Shown: positions 1 to 9,120 of the stretch, one piece after another | Layout of the letters: every line of letters begins with the position of its first letter | How positions within the stretch are numbered: position 1 is the stretch's first letter | NCBI RefSeq assembly: GCF_018131005.1 | Contig: NZ_JAFCJK010000002.1 | Coordinates: forward strand, 310,001 to 374,000 | Source of the DNA: Bradyrhizobium lablabi | Lineage (GTDB): Bacteria; Pseudomonadota; Alphaproteobacteria; Rhizobiales; Xanthobacteraceae | Direction of reading: 5' to 3' | DNA length: 64,000 bases | Made by a program: the position numbers and the translations under genes | The notes under the pieces: generated by a model | Seen by the model: only the letters and a program-made list of their open reading frames with translations | What the model was told of the DNA's origin: nothing | Databases searched by the model: none

Positions 1-1074
1 GCCGTGCAGAATCTCGCCTGGGGCTTTCTCCAGCCGTTGGCTGGCGCGCTGACGGTCCGCTACGGCTTCCGCCCGATCATGGTGGTCGGTTCGTTGATGT
101 ACATTGCCGGTCTGGCGCTGATGGCGACCGCGCAGGGGCTCGTCAGCGTCATGGTCGGCGGCGGCGTGCTGATCGGCACCTCGCTCGCCTGCACCGCCGC
201 AGCGATTGCGATGTCTATCGCGGCGCGCGCGGTGCCTGAGACCGTCCGCTCGACCGTGCTCGGCATCGTCTCCGGCGCCGGCTCGCTCGGGGCGCTGCTG
301 TCGGCGCCGATCGGGCAGATGCTCAACGAAGGTTTTGGCTGGCGCATCGGGCTCGCCGGCTTCGTCGCGCTATCGGTAGCGATGATTCCTGCGGCCTGGT
401 ATGCCGGTCGCGTCGACAGGATTCCGCTGCCGAAACAGGCCTCCGACGATATCGACGACGCGACTGCGGTGACGGCCGCGAAGACCGCGTTCGGCAATGC
501 CTCCTTTGTGGTGATGACCTGCGCCTATCTCGTCTGCGGCATGCAGCTCGTGTTCCTCACCACGCATCTGCCGTCGTATCTTGCGATCTGCGGCCTCGAT
601 CCGATGCTGAGCGCGCAGACGCTCGGCATGATCGGCGGCTTCAACGTACTGGGTTCGCTGTTCTTCGGCTGGGCCGGTCAACGCTGGAACAAGCTCGCGC
701 TGCTTGGCGCGATCTACATCCTGCGTTCGTTGGCGCTTGCCTGGTACTTCATGCTGCCCGCTACTCCCGCTTCCACGCTGCTGTTCGGCGCGATCATGGG
801 CTTCCTCTGGATGGGCGTCGGTCCTCTGGTCGCGGGCGCGGTGGCCGAAATGTTCGGGCTGCGCTGGCAGGCGATGATCCAGGGCCTTGCCTTCATGAGC
901 CACCAGATCGGCAGCTTCCTCGGCGCCTATGGAGGAGGGGTGCTCTACGACGCGCTCGGCTCCTACACCATGGCCTGGCGCATCGGTGTGGCGTTCGGCC
1001 TTGCCGGCGGCATCATCCAGGTGGCGTTCGCGCTGATCCGCCCGTCGCAGCCGCCCATCTTGAAGACCGCGTAG
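1..1074 (+). CDS. MFS transporter, 5' end outside the window
   Basis: Inner-membrane carrier of the major facilitator superfamily. The visible part (about 357 codons) is a chain of hydrophobic segments arranged as the usual two six-helix halves, with a polar central loop near residues 135-160 (VDRIPLPKQASDD) where the halves meet. The frame is open to the first base, and MFS proteins are normally 400 residues or more, so roughly the first membrane helix is missing; the GTG at 4 is not a credible start because the sequence already runs into a helix (FLQPLAGALTVRYGFRP resembles the TM2 side of the fold). The substrate cannot be told from sequence. A hairpin follows the stop at 1115-1143. Confidence 0.88.
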   Translation, partial: AVQNLAWGFLQPLAGALTVRYGFRPIMVVGSLMYIAGLALMATAQGLVSVMVGGGVLIGTSLACTAAAIAMSIAARAVPETVRSTVLGIVSGAGSLGALLSAPIGQMLNEGFGWRIGLAGFVALSVAMIPAAWYAGRVDRIPLPKQASDDIDDATAVTAAKTAFGNASFVVMTCAYLVCGMQLVFLTTHLPSYLAICGLDPMLSAQTLGMIGGFNVLGSLFFGWAGQRWNKLALLGAIYILRSLALAWYFMLPATPASTLLFGAIMGFLWMGVGPLVAGAVAEMFGLRWQAMIQGLAFMSHQIGSFLGAYGGGVLYDALGSYTMAWRIGVAFGLAGGIIQVAFALIRPSQPPILKTA

Positions 1075-1114
1075 AGCAAGATCGCGTAGAGCCGAACGGC
1101 TCCGACTGTTGACG

Positions 1115-1143
1115 GACCGCTGCCGAAGCAAGTGGCAGCGGTC
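1115..1143 (+). terminator. Hairpin after the MFS gene
   Basis: Perfect 10-bp inverted repeat, GACCGCTGCC and GGCAGCGGTC, around a 9-base loop, 40 bases after the MFS stop. There is no T-run after it, so it may be a weak or Rho-assisted terminator or simply a stable 3' end. Confidence 0.45.
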
Positions 1144-1260
1144 GATCTCTGCCTATTTATTGACTTGGAATCTGCCGAAAAGGTGAGCAGCCGGCGACCA
1201 TTTCTTTGTAAGACCCCTATTAAATGAAGATTTTCCAAGAGGTTACGATAGCGCCATCGC

Positions 1261-1276
1261 TGGCACGAATCTTGAT
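1261..1276 (+). promoter_or_regulatory. Sigma-54-like -24/-12 element upstream of amt
   Basis: TGGCAC, five bases, then TTGAT. The consensus is TGGCAC-N5-TTGCW, so the GG dinucleotide and spacing fit but the -12 GC reads GA. Ammonium channel genes are commonly under NtrC and sigma-54, which supports the call, but the leader to the start at 1623 would be about 335 bases, longer than usual. Confidence 0.4.
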
Positions 1277-1622
1277 TGAGTTTGATTAAGAAATGGAAGC
1301 CGGAACCGTTACTGAGGTTCCGACCTGGCGACAATGGGGAAGGCTGGCCAGCGATGAGGCTAGTCGCGCCGATCTCCCAGCCAAACCGAGCCCGACGACC
1401 TTGCTGCGCCGCCGAGCAACGGGCGTCTTGTGCCTCACGTCAGGCCTTCATCCTGTTGCGATCTGCGAGCGCGCAGGCCCCATACATCGCGGCGCTTCGA
1501 GAAATTCCGAGAACTGGACGGCGGGGCAACGCCGCGGCGTTCGCGCGCGAGCGAGCCGTTACGCGTGTGCGCGGCAAGAGGCGGCTCCGAACACCGGCAT
1601 CTCATGCGACGGGAGGAAGGCG

Positions 1623-3014
1623 ATGGAGTTAGGGACATACACGCGTCAAAGACTCGTGAGACTCGCGGTTATTCTCTCGGGGGTGGCCGTCCTGTGGCTT
1701 GCGTTCGGCGATTTTGCGCTCGCCGAGGATGCGGCACCGCCGCCCTGCGGCGGCAAGGTTCTCGAGAAGTGCACGCCGAACTCTGGCGACACCGCGTGGA
1801 TGCTCACATCGGTGGCGCTCGTCCTGATGATGACGATCCCCGGCCTCGGCCTGTTCTACGGCGGCATGGTGCGCAAGAAGAATGTCGGCGACACCGTGAT
1901 GACCAGCTTTGCCGTCACCTGCCTGGTCACGATTTTGTTCGCCGTGCTGACCTACAGCCTGGCGTTTCGCGCCGGCACGCCGTTGATCGGTGGCCTGGAC
2001 CGCATGTTTCTCAAGGACATCCTGAGCGATATCGGCAAGGGAGGAATCGGCAATCCGAACCCGCTTGCCGCAACCATTCCGGAGACGGTGTACATCTGTT
2101 TCCAGATGACATTCGCCATCATCACGCCCGCGCTCATTGCCGGCGCGTTCGCCGAGCGGATGAAATTCTCGGCGATGCTCTGGTTCATCGGCCTGTGGGC
2201 AATCTTCGTCTACGCGCCGATCGCGCACTGGGTCTGGGGACCTGACGGAATCTTCGCTGCCGGCAACGACGCAGCGTGGGTGAAGGTGCTCGACTTTGCT
2301 GGCGGCACCGTGGTGCATATCAACGCCGGCGTGGCCGGGCTGATGTGCGCCATCATGCTCGGCAAGCGCGTCGAGACGGGGCCGGCCCACAACATGGTGC
2401 TGACCTTCATCGGCGCCTCGCTGCTGTGGGTTGGCTGGTTCGGCTTCAATGCCGGTTCCGCGGTCACCGCAGGCATGCAGGCCGGAATGGCGATGCTGGT
2501 GACGCAGATTGCCACTGCCGTTGCCGCCTTCACCTGGATGCTGGTGGAATGGGCGCTCAAGGGTAAGCCGACCGTCGTCGGCATCTGCTCGGGTGCGGTC
2601 GCAGGTCTTGTTGCGATCACGCCGGCCTCGGGCTTTGTCGGCCCGATCGGTGCGTTTGCCATCGGCATCGGCGCCGGCGTCTTCTGCTACTGGGGATGCA
2701 CCGGCTTGAAGCGCATGTTCAGCTACGACGACGCGCTCGATTGCTTCGGTGTGCACGCAATTGGCGGCATCGTCGGCGCGCTGCTGACCGGCGTCTTTGC
2801 GGTCGAGCAGTACGGGGGAACACCGGGCCTTCTTGAGGGAAATCCCGCTCAGTTCGTGAACCAGTGCATCGGGGTCGCGACCGTGTTCGTCTATGACGCT
2901 GTCGTCAGCTTGATCATTCTGTTCGTGGTCAAGATATTCGTCGGCCTCCGCGTGGCGCAGGATGCGGAGCGCGATGGGCTCGACCTCGCGCTGCATGGCG
3001 AGGTGGTACACTAG
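1623..3014 (+). CDS. amtB: Ammonium channel Amt
   Basis: Inner-membrane ammonium channel of the Amt/Rh family, 463 residues, which moves ammonium/ammonia into the cell under nitrogen limitation. The ATG at 1623 is chosen because it gives a signal peptide (about residues 1-32, ending near ALAEDA) and then the first channel helix; the frame is open further upstream but that part is arginine-rich and not Amt-like. Family signatures include GLFYGGMVRKKN, AHWVWGPDGI, FAGGTVVHINAG (twin-histidine region) and DDALDCFGVHAIGG. No glnK PII gene lies next to it, unlike many amtB loci, so its PII partner must be elsewhere. A sigma-54-like element lies upstream at 1261 and a strong hairpin follows at 3033. 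Confidence 0.95.
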   Translation: MELGTYTRQRLVRLAVILSGVAVLWLAFGDFALAEDAAPPPCGGKVLEKCTPNSGDTAWMLTSVALVLMMTIPGLGLFYGGMVRKKNVGDTVMTSFAVTCLVTILFAVLTYSLAFRAGTPLIGGLDRMFLKDILSDIGKGGIGNPNPLAATIPETVYICFQMTFAIITPALIAGAFAERMKFSAMLWFIGLWAIFVYAPIAHWVWGPDGIFAAGNDAAWVKVLDFAGGTVVHINAGVAGLMCAIMLGKRVETGPAHNMVLTFIGASLLWVGWFGFNAGSAVTAGMQAGMAMLVTQIATAVAAFTWMLVEWALKGKPTVVGICSGAVAGLVAITPASGFVGPIGAFAIGIGAGVFCYWGCTGLKRMFSYDDALDCFGVHAIGGIVGALLTGVFAVEQYGGTPGLLEGNPAQFVNQCIGVATVFVYDAVVSLIILFVVKIFVGLRVAQDAERDGLDLALHGEVVH

Positions 3015-3032
3015 GACGAAGCGGGGCGGCAT

Positions 3033-3067
3033 CCCGCAGGGCCGGCGATCGCTGCCGGTCCTGCGGG
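3033..3067 (+). terminator. Long hairpin after amt
   Basis: Fourteen-base arms (CCCGCAGGGCCGGC and GCCGGTCCTGCGGG) with one G-T pair and a 7-base loop, 18 bases after the amt stop. No T-run follows. It separates amt from the small gene at 3096. Confidence 0.55.
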
Positions 3068-3095
3068 GCAAGACTGTTCGCAACGAGGTCATCGA

Positions 3096-3227
3096 ATGAA
3101 CTGGTTCTATTGGAACACGGCGTGGTCGCTGTTTTTCAGCCTCGTTTGGTTCATGACCATCACGCACAATCCTGATGCCGAGATCGCGGACAGGCATGTG
3201 CGCGACGAGGCGTTTGGCGGCGGCTAG
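3096..3227 (+). CDS. Small membrane peptide, 43 residues
   Basis: Begins MNWFYWNTAW and carries one hydrophobic, aromatic-rich segment (about residues 3-22, SLFFSLVWFMTI) followed by a short charged tail (EIADRHVRDEAFGGG). A GAGG motif at 3084-3087 precedes the ATG by 8 bases. Its stop overlaps the stop of the convergent minus-strand gene. I do not recognise the family; the composition is that of a real single-span membrane peptide rather than random GC-rich reading. It may be co-transcribed with amt through the hairpin or have its own promoter. Confidence 0.45.
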   Translation: MNWFYWNTAWSLFFSLVWFMTITHNPDAEIADRHVRDEAFGGG

Positions 3228-3754
3228 CTCCGATAGTAGCGCCACATCCTGAGGAACGTCCGATGAATCTCATCGGGCGTCCGGTCGAATGGCTCAAGGT
3301 TGACCCGCACGACGCCGCGGTGGTCCATCTGCCACGGCAGGCGCATCATCAGGCGATAGGCGGGCCGCTTGCGCCAGTCGGCAACGAGCGCGCTGCCGAT
3401 CGGCGCGTTGAGCGCGATCTGGAGCTCATGGACGGTCATCGCGCGCTCGGCGATCTGGACGAGATCGATACGCTCGACCGCGCGCCACCGGATCAATCCG
3501 AACGCCTGGATGAAGATGCCATACTGATTGGCGCCGATGGTCGGACGTCCGGTCTCGAGCAGGGGAATGTTGTAGTAGGTGAAGCCTGCCGCTGCCACTG
3601 CGAGCGCCAACCAGTAAAGGGCGCATGTGACCCATGTGGCCGTGAGGAAGATCGCCGCCAGCGCGGCCGTGACATAGACAGGAAAGTAGATGTCCTCGCG
3701 GCCATACGCGACCGAGTACCCACCGACGTTACCTTCCTGCGAGGTCGCGATCAT
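3224..3754 (-). CDS. Membrane protein with PH-like domain, unknown function
   Basis: 176 residues from the ATG at 3754; the frame is open about 25 codons further but that part is proline/arginine-rich and unlikely. Two adjacent hydrophobic helices lie near residues 22-60 (VYVTAALAAIFLTATWV and LYWLALAVAAAGFTYYN), followed by a soluble domain with the pattern of bacterial PH-like modules (YGIFIQAFGLIRWRAVERID, about residues 77-96). The C-terminal part is basic and ends RMWRYYRS. No function known to me. Convergent with the 43-residue gene and upstream of the rpmG terminator. Confidence 0.7.
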   Translation of the reverse strand: MIATSQEGNVGGYSVAYGREDIYFPVYVTAALAAIFLTATWVTCALYWLALAVAAAGFTYYNIPLLETGRPTIGANQYGIFIQAFGLIRWRAVERIDLVQIAERAMTVHELQIALNAPIGSALVADWRKRPAYRLMMRLPWQMDHRGVVRVNLEPFDRTPDEIHRTFLRMWRYYRS

Positions 3755-3803
3755 GTAAACCCTACGCCCGGGCCCGTCCGGGAGGCAGAAGGGGTGACGC
3801 TCG

Positions 3804-3838
3804 GCCACAAAGCAAAAACGGGGCCGCAAAGGCCCCGT
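3804..3838 (-). terminator. Intrinsic terminator of rpmG
   Basis: Eight-base perfect arms ACGGGGCC and GGCCCCGT around a 5-base loop, followed on the minus strand by TTTTTGCTTT. It lies 25 bases after the rpmG stop and is the classic form of a Rho-independent terminator. Confidence 0.8.
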
Positions 3839-3863
3839 CTGACGACGTCAGGGTCCAGCAATC

Positions 3864-4031
3864 TTACTTGATCTTGGCTTCCTTGAATTCGACGTGCTTG
3901 CGCGCGACCGGGTCGTACTTCTTCTTGACCAGCTTGTCGGTCATGGTGCGCGAATTCTTCTTGGCAACGTAGTAGTAGCCGGTGTCGGCGGTCGACACGA
4001 GCTTGACCTTGATGGTGACCGCTTTGGCCAT
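3864..4031 (-). CDS. rpmG: 50S ribosomal protein L33
   Basis: 55 residues, the normal length of bacterial L33, a small component of the large ribosomal subunit near the E site. It starts [18 protein letters not shown] and contains the family pattern [15 protein letters not shown] and [16 protein letters not shown]. It lacks the CxxC pairs of the zinc-binding L33 form, so it is the zinc-independent version. It is monocistronic by appearance: 125 bases separate it from the upstream monooxygenase gene and a strong terminator follows. Confidence 0.97.
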   Translation of the reverse strand: MAKAVTIKVKLVSTADTGYYYVAKKNSRTMTDKLVKKKYDPVARKHVEFKEAKIK

Positions 4032-4156
4032 GTGCAAACCTCGGAAATGCAGGGATATCAGGAACCGGCCAAATCGGCCCGCGTTGGCGGGGAAACTAGC
4101 CAGAAACGGCCGGAAGTCAAGATTTTCCGGCCGGAGAGCGGTTCCTTTCCTGGCAA

Positions 4157-5482
4157 CTAGGCCCCAAAGAAGCGGTTTTCCGGCCGCGGCAGGTCCAGAT
4201 TCTCCCGCAGCGTCCTGCCTTCGTACTCTTTCCGGAAAATCCCGCGTTTCTGCAGTTCCGGGACGACCTTGTCGACGAAGTCGAACAGCCCCTGCGGCAA
4301 ATAGGGGAACATGATGTTGAAGCCGTCGCTGCCACGGCTCGTCAGCCATTCCTCCATCTGGTCGGCGATGGTCGCGGGCGTGCCGACAAAGGCGAGGCCG
4401 CCATAGCCGCCGACGCGTTGGGCGAGCTGGCGCACGGTGAGCTTGTCGCGCGCGGCGACATCGACAATGCGCTGCCGGCCGCTCTTGCTCGCGTTGGTCT
4501 CGGGGATCGGCGGCAACTGCCCATCGGGATCGAAGCCGGAGGCGTCGGTGCCGAGGATCACCGAGAGCGAGGCGATCGCGCTGTCATAATGCACGCAGCT
4601 GTCGAGCAGCGCGCGCTTTTCCTTGGCTTCCTCGACGCTGTCGCCAACCACGACGAAGGCGCCGGGCAGGATCTTCAGATGGTCGGGGTCGCGGCCGAGC
4701 TTTTCCATTCGGCCCTTGATGTCGGCATAGAGCCTTTGCCCGTCGGCCAGGCTGCCGCCGCCGGTGAACACCGCCTCCGCGGTTTCGGCCGCAAGCTGCC
4801 TTCCGTCGTCCGATGCGCCGGCCTGCACGATGACAGGCCAGCCCTGTACCGGACGGGCGATGTTCAGCGGACCGCGCGCCGAGAGATATTTGCCCTTGTG
4901 ATTGAGCACGTGCATCTTCGAGGGCTCGAAGAACAACCCGGATTCGACGTCGCGCACGAAGGCGTCGTCGGCGAAGGAATCCCACAAGCCAGTCACGACG
5001 TCGTAGAACTCCCGCGCCCGCCTGTAGCGCTCGGCATGCTCCATGTGATCGTCGAGTCCGAAATTCAGCGCGGCGTCGGGATTGGCCGTGGTGACGATAT
5101 TCCAGCCGGCGCGGCCACCCGAGATGTGATCGAGCGAGGCAAAGCGGCGGGCGACGTGATAGGGCTCGTCGAAAGTGGTCGAGCCGGTCGCGATCAGGCC
5201 GATGTTCTCGGTCACTGCCGACAGTGCCGACAACAGCGTAAAGGGCTCGAACGAGGTGACGGTGTGGCTGCGCTTGAGCGCGTCGATCGGCATGTTCAGC
5301 ACGGCCAGATGGTCGGCCATGAAGAAGGCGTCGAACTTGCCGGCCTCGAGCTTTTTGATCAGTTGCTTGATATGGGCGAAGTTGAAATTGGCGTCCGGCC
5401 AGGCTCCGGGATAGCGCCATGCGCCGGTGTGAATGCTGACCGGACGCATGAACGCGCCGAGCCTGAGTTGACGCTTCGCCAT
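4157..5482 (-). CDS. LLM-class flavin-dependent monooxygenase (NtaA/SnaA/DszA type)
   Basis: 441 residues, typical of the FMNH2-dependent monooxygenases that act on chelators, sulfonates or other xenobiotics with a separate flavin reductase. The luciferase-like TIM-barrel is recognisable from the start ([19 protein letters not shown]), through [26 protein letters not shown] and the late [17 protein letters not shown]. The start at 5482 fits the family, whose members begin with a short basic stretch before the first strand. No flavin reductase or sulfonate transporter is adjacent, so the substrate is unknown. Confidence 0.92.
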   Translation of the reverse strand: MAKRQLRLGAFMRPVSIHTGAWRYPGAWPDANFNFAHIKQLIKKLEAGKFDAFFMADHLAVLNMPIDALKRSHTVTSFEPFTLLSALSAVTENIGLIATGSTTFDEPYHVARRFASLDHISGGRAGWNIVTTANPDAALNFGLDDHMEHAERYRRAREFYDVVTGLWDSFADDAFVRDVESGLFFEPSKMHVLNHKGKYLSARGPLNIARPVQGWPVIVQAGASDDGRQLAAETAEAVFTGGGSLADGQRLYADIKGRMEKLGRDPDHLKILPGAFVVVGDSVEEAKEKRALLDSCVHYDSAIASLSVILGTDASGFDPDGQLPPIPETNASKSGRQRIVDVAARDKLTVRQLAQRVGGYGGLAFVGTPATIADQMEEWLTSRGSDGFNIMFPYLPQGLFDFVDKVVPELQKRGIFRKEYEGRTLRENLDLPRPENRFFGA

Positions 5483-5593
5483 TGACCCGTCCCTTCCGTT
5501 GTCGGTAGCCGACTAGATGGGGGGTCCGTCCGCGGCGCGCTATCCGGCGGTGGCAGAAGAATTTTGCAATTTTGGCGACGGCGGGAGGCGGGT

Positions 5594-6331
5594 CTACGCC
5601 CCCAGCACATCCTTCTGCATCTTGCCGCCGTGGAAATGGAAGAAAGGTACGGGCGCGTCATGGCGCAGCGGGCCGGTGGCGAGCCTGCGATCGAGTTCGG
5701 CGAGCACGTTCTTGGTCATGGCATGCGCATCCGCGAGCGGCTCCGAGCCGATCTCGACCCACACCAGCTCGACCAGTTCGGCATCGGCATGCACCACGCC
5801 TTCGACACGATGCGCGATCGTCGATGCGTCAGCAGTAAAGAAGCGCGTATCGAAACGGCGAACCCGGCCAGGCGGCGTGATCGCGCGCGCGATCAGGAAC
5901 AGGCCGGACGGATCGGGCAACAGACCTGCATCGGCGAACGGCTTCCACGGACCTTCGAGTTTACCGGCCTGCTCTACCCTGCGGCCGAGGCAGAGACCGG
6001 TCTCCTCGCAGGCTTCGCGTATCGCGGCATTGGCGAGGGCGCGGGCGCGGCCCGTCGTGATCTTCGGGCTTCCCTTGAGCAGATTGGCCTCGAGCTCGGG
6101 GGTGATCGGAGCGGCGACGGGCACGCGGTTGTCGTCCTTGTCGACCCGGCCGCCGGGGAAGACATATTTGCCCGGCATGAACACCACGTTGTCGTGCCGC
6201 TTGCCGACCAGCACTTTCGGCCTCGCGCCGGAGCGGTCGATCAGGATCAGCGTCGCTGCGTCCTTTGGCCGAAAGTAAGGATGATGATCGGCTTCTTTTT
6301 CTTCCTTCACGGCAGTTGCGGCTTCGGTCAT
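5594..6331 (-). CDS. NUDIX hydrolase
   Basis: 245 residues. NUDIX enzymes cleave nucleoside diphosphates linked to another group, using Mg2+. The motif is visible as GKYVFPGGRVD (about residues 53-63) and, after an insertion of about 40 residues, AAIREACEETGL (REx2EExG core). The insertion between the glycine and the REx2EExG part is typical of the CoA-pyrophosphatase/Nudt7-19-like branch, but specificity is not certain. It is the last gene of the topA-rnr-DUF983 run, 36 bases after the DUF983 gene. Confidence 0.88.
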   Translation of the reverse strand: MTEAATAVKEEKEADHHPYFRPKDAATLILIDRSGARPKVLVGKRHDNVVFMPGKYVFPGGRVDKDDNRVPVAAPITPELEANLLKGSPKITTGRARALANAAIREACEETGLCLGRRVEQAGKLEGPWKPFADAGLLPDPSGLFLIARAITPPGRVRRFDTRFFTADASTIAHRVEGVVHADAELVELVWVEIGSEPLADAHAMTKNVLAELDRRLATGPLRHDAPVPFFHFHGGKMQKDVLGA

Positions 6332-6367
6332 GCCATCCCCGTTTGGTTTCTTCTTGATCGGGTTTAG

Positions 6368-6808
6368 CTAGACCGGGGGGATGTCGCTAGGGGCATTTTC
6401 ATCAAAGCCGTGCATGCGAAGCGCCCATTGGAAACCTACCACGGCACCTTTGACCGGCTGCAGCAGCGCCAGTGACGCGATCAGCGTGACCGGCAGATAG
6501 ATCGCCAGTTGCAGCGCGATCGGTGGCGAATAATTGGTCTCGATCCACAGCGCCATCGGAACCACGATGTGACCGACGATGACGATCACGAGATAGGCGG
6601 GCAGATCGTCGGCGCGATGCGGCGTGAAATCGAGACCGCATACCGAACAATTGTTGTCGACCTTGAGGAACGCGCGAAACAGTCTACCTTCGCCGCAGCG
6701 CGGGCAGCGGCCGCGGAACCCGCGCTTCATCGCGTTCCAGACGTCGCGCTTCTCGGGCTGTGTCGTGTTGCGTGTCCAGACGACCGTCGGCGGGGTCACC
6801 GTTTCCAT
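6368..6808 (-). CDS. DUF983 membrane protein with zinc-ribbon start
   Basis: 146 residues. The N-terminal half has a four-cysteine zinc-ribbon pattern (GRCPRCGEGRLFRAFL, then CSVCGLDF, about residues 34-61), followed by two hydrophobic helices (YLVIVIVGHIVVPMALWI and ALQLAIYLPVTLIASLALL). This is the DUF983 arrangement, whose function is unknown to me. Its start overlaps the end of rnr by 13 bases, pointing to translational coupling within the topA-rnr operon. Confidence 0.88.
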   Translation of the reverse strand: METVTPPTVVWTRNTTQPEKRDVWNAMKRGFRGRCPRCGEGRLFRAFLKVDNNCSVCGLDFTPHRADDLPAYLVIVIVGHIVVPMALWIETNYSPPIALQLAIYLPVTLIASLALLQPVKGAVVGFQWALRMHGFDENAPSDIPPV

Positions 6809-9120
6809 GACTTGCCTCGCTTCGATTTACCGGACTTTTGCTTCGCCGGTTTGCGGTCCTTCGTCTTGCGCTGTTTCCGCTCCTGGTGCGCCGTCACGCG
6901 GCGTTCGGCCCTCACGGTGCGCTTTCTGTCGCGCGCAACGGCCCGGCCTTCCGACAACAGCTCGAATCTCAAGGCGCCGGCCACCGGTGCAGCCTCGACC
7001 AGGCGCACATCGACGACGTCCCCGAGCCGATAGATAGTACCGCTGCGCGAGCCGATCAGCGCGTGGCGTGTCTCGTCGTAGTTGAAATATTCGCCGCCGA
7101 TGGTGCGGATTGGAACCAATCCGTCGGCGCCGGTATCGTCGAGCTTTACGAACAGCCCGGCGCGCGTGACGCCGGAGATGCGGCCCTGGAACGTGGCGCC
7201 GACGCGATCGGCGAGGAAATGCGCGATCAAGCGATCGGCGGTCTCACGCTCTGCCTTCATTGCGCGGCGCTCGGTGACGGAAATCTTCGCCGCGATTTCG
7301 GCGAGCGTTTCCACCGTTTCATCCGCCGGCAGCGCACCTTCGCCCAAGCCCAGCGCGCGGATCAGCGCGCGATGCACGATCAGGTCGGCGTAGCGCCGGA
7401 TCGGCGAGGTGAAATGCGCATAGCGCCTCAGGTTTAAGCCGAAATGGCCATAATTCTCGGCGGAATATTCGGCCTGCGCCTGCGAGCGCAACACGACCTC
7501 GTTGACGAGCGGCTCGTAATCCTCCCCCGCCACCTGGGCGAGCACGCGGTTGAACTGCGAGGGCCGCAGCGCGCCTGACTTTGTAAAGGGCAGGTCGAGC
7601 GTCTTCAGGAATTCCTGCAGATTGTAAATCTTCTCCTGTGTCGGCTCGTCGTGCACGCGGTAGATCAGCGGCAGGCTCTTCTTCTCCAGCGTCTCGGCGG
7701 CCGCGACGTTGGCAAGGATCATGAATTCCTCGATCAGCCGGTGCGCATCGAGCCGCTCCGGCACGACCACGCGATCGACGGTACCGTCGGGCTTGAGGAG
7801 GATCTTGCGTTCGGGCAGATCGAGATCGAGCGGGTCTCGCTCGTTGCGCGCGAGCTTGACCAACTCGTAGGCGGCCCACAGCGGTTTGAGGATTGGGACG
7901 AGCAGGGGGCCGGTCGTATCGTCGGGCCGGCCGTCGATCGCGGCTTGGGCCTGCGCGTAATGAAGCTTTGCGGCCGAGCGCATCAGCACGCGATGGAAGC
8001 TGTGCGAACGCTTGCGGCCGTCGCTGCCGATCACCATGCGCACCGCGAGCGCGCCGCGCGGCTCGCCCGGCACCAGCGAGCAGAGATTGTTCGATATGCG
8101 CTCGGGCAGCATCGGCACGACGCGGTCGGGGAAATAGACCGAATTGCCGCGCTGGAGCGCGTCGCGATCGAGCGCCGAGCCCGGCCGCACATAGAAGGCT
8201 ACGTCGGCGATCGCGACGTTGACGATGTAGCCGCCCTTGTTATTCGGATCTGGATCGGTTTCCGCATGCACGGCGTCGTCATGGTCCTTGGCATCGGGCG
8301 GATCGATCGTGACGAGCGGCACGTCGCGCCAGTCGTCGCGGCCCTGCAAGGTCGCCGGCTTGGCGTCTTCGGCTTCACGCAGCGCGGAGGCGGAGAAGAC
8401 CTGCGGAATGTCGTGGGCATGGATCGCAATCAGGCTGATCGCCTTCTCGCTCGACAGTGAGCCGAGCCGCTCCTTGACGCGGCCCGAGGCGAGGCCGTAA
8501 CCGCGCGTGCGGATCAGGTCGACGCTGACGAGATCGCCGTCCTCGGCGCCGCCGGCATCCGGCTTGGCGATGTTGAGCTCGCGGCCGGCCTGTTTCTTGT
8601 CGACCGGGATCAGCCGTCCGCCGCCATCGGGAAGGCTGCGGAACACGCCGAGGATGCGGGAGCGCGCGTGATCGATCACCTTGATGACGCGGCCGCGATA
8701 GGGCGTCCCGTCGCGCTCGTCAGTGACCTCGACCCGCAGCAGCGCGCGGTCGCCGACACCGGCTGCGGTGCCGGGCTTAGGCCGTCGCGGCGTCTCGATG
8801 CGGATTTTTGGCGCGGTGCCGTTTTCTTCGGTGTCCCACTCGGCGGGCGAGGCGATAAGCTCGCCATCGCTGTCGCGGCCGGTAATGTCGGCGAGCACGG
8901 TCGGTGGCAGCGCGGCCGGCTCATGTATCTTGCGGCCGCGCTTTGCGATCGTGCCGTCGTCGGCAAGCTCGCGAAGGATCTTCTTCAGCTCGACGCGGTC
9001 GGCATTCTTCAGGCCGAACTCGCGGGCGATTTCGCGGGTGCCGACCTTGCCTGGATTGGCGCGGATGAAGGTGACGATGGCGTCCCGGGCCGGAAAGCCA
9101 TGGTCATGTCTGCGTTTCAC
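6796..9120 (-). CDS. rnr: Ribonuclease R
   Basis: 774-residue 3'-5' exoribonuclease of the RNase II/R family, degrading structured RNA and taking part in mRNA and rRNA turnover. A winged-helix-like start (residues 1-60) is followed by cold-shock OB domains, the catalytic RNB domain with the aspartate cluster IDPPDAKDHDDAV (about 272-284), the later SAENYGHFGLNLRRYAHFTSPIRRY signature (split here: HFGLNLRRYAHF and TSPIRRYADL), an S1 domain (about 640-725) and a lysine/arginine-rich tail. Its ATG abuts the topA stop with no gap, so the two are surely co-translated. Confidence 0.96.
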   Translation of the reverse strand: MKRRHDHGFPARDAIVTFIRANPGKVGTREIAREFGLKNADRVELKKILRELADDGTIAKRGRKIHEPAALPPTVLADITGRDSDGELIASPAEWDTEENGTAPKIRIETPRRPKPGTAAGVGDRALLRVEVTDERDGTPYRGRVIKVIDHARSRILGVFRSLPDGGGRLIPVDKKQAGRELNIAKPDAGGAEDGDLVSVDLIRTRGYGLASGRVKERLGSLSSEKAISLIAIHAHDIPQVFSASALREAEDAKPATLQGRDDWRDVPLVTIDPPDAKDHDDAVHAETDPDPNNKGGYIVNVAIADVAFYVRPGSALDRDALQRGNSVYFPDRVVPMLPERISNNLCSLVPGEPRGALAVRMVIGSDGRKRSHSFHRVLMRSAAKLHYAQAQAAIDGRPDDTTGPLLVPILKPLWAAYELVKLARNERDPLDLDLPERKILLKPDGTVDRVVVPERLDAHRLIEEFMILANVAAAETLEKKSLPLIYRVHDEPTQEKIYNLQEFLKTLDLPFTKSGALRPSQFNRVLAQVAGEDYEPLVNEVVLRSQAQAEYSAENYGHFGLNLRRYAHFTSPIRRYADLIVHRALIRALGLGEGALPADETVETLAEIAAKISVTERRAMKAERETADRLIAHFLADRVGATFQGRISGVTRAGLFVKLDDTGADGLVPIRTIGGEYFNYDETRHALIGSRSGTIYRLGDVVDVRLVEAAPVAGALRFELLSEGRAVARDRKRTVRAERRVTAHQERKQRKTKDRKPAKQKSGKSKRGKSWKR

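Larger units (their letters stand above)
1075..1622. other. Intergenic region upstream of amt
   Basis: 548 bases without a convincing gene. It holds the hairpin at 1115-1143, a sigma-54-like element at 1261-1276 and a long leader before the amt start. Open frames here read through from the amt frame or are short and arginine-rich, as expected of random GC-rich DNA. Confidence 0.6.

Noticed and set aside
4..6. GTG at position 4 as the true start of the MFS gene
   Set aside because: The frame is open to base 1 and the protein would begin inside the transporter fold, so the gene is cut by the window edge.
1629..3245. Long open minus-strand frame (over 500 codons) antisense to amt
   Set aside because: Its product is arginine-, histidine- and aspartate-rich with no domain; it is the usual antisense shadow of GC-rich coding DNA. 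The plus strand encodes a clear ammonium channel.
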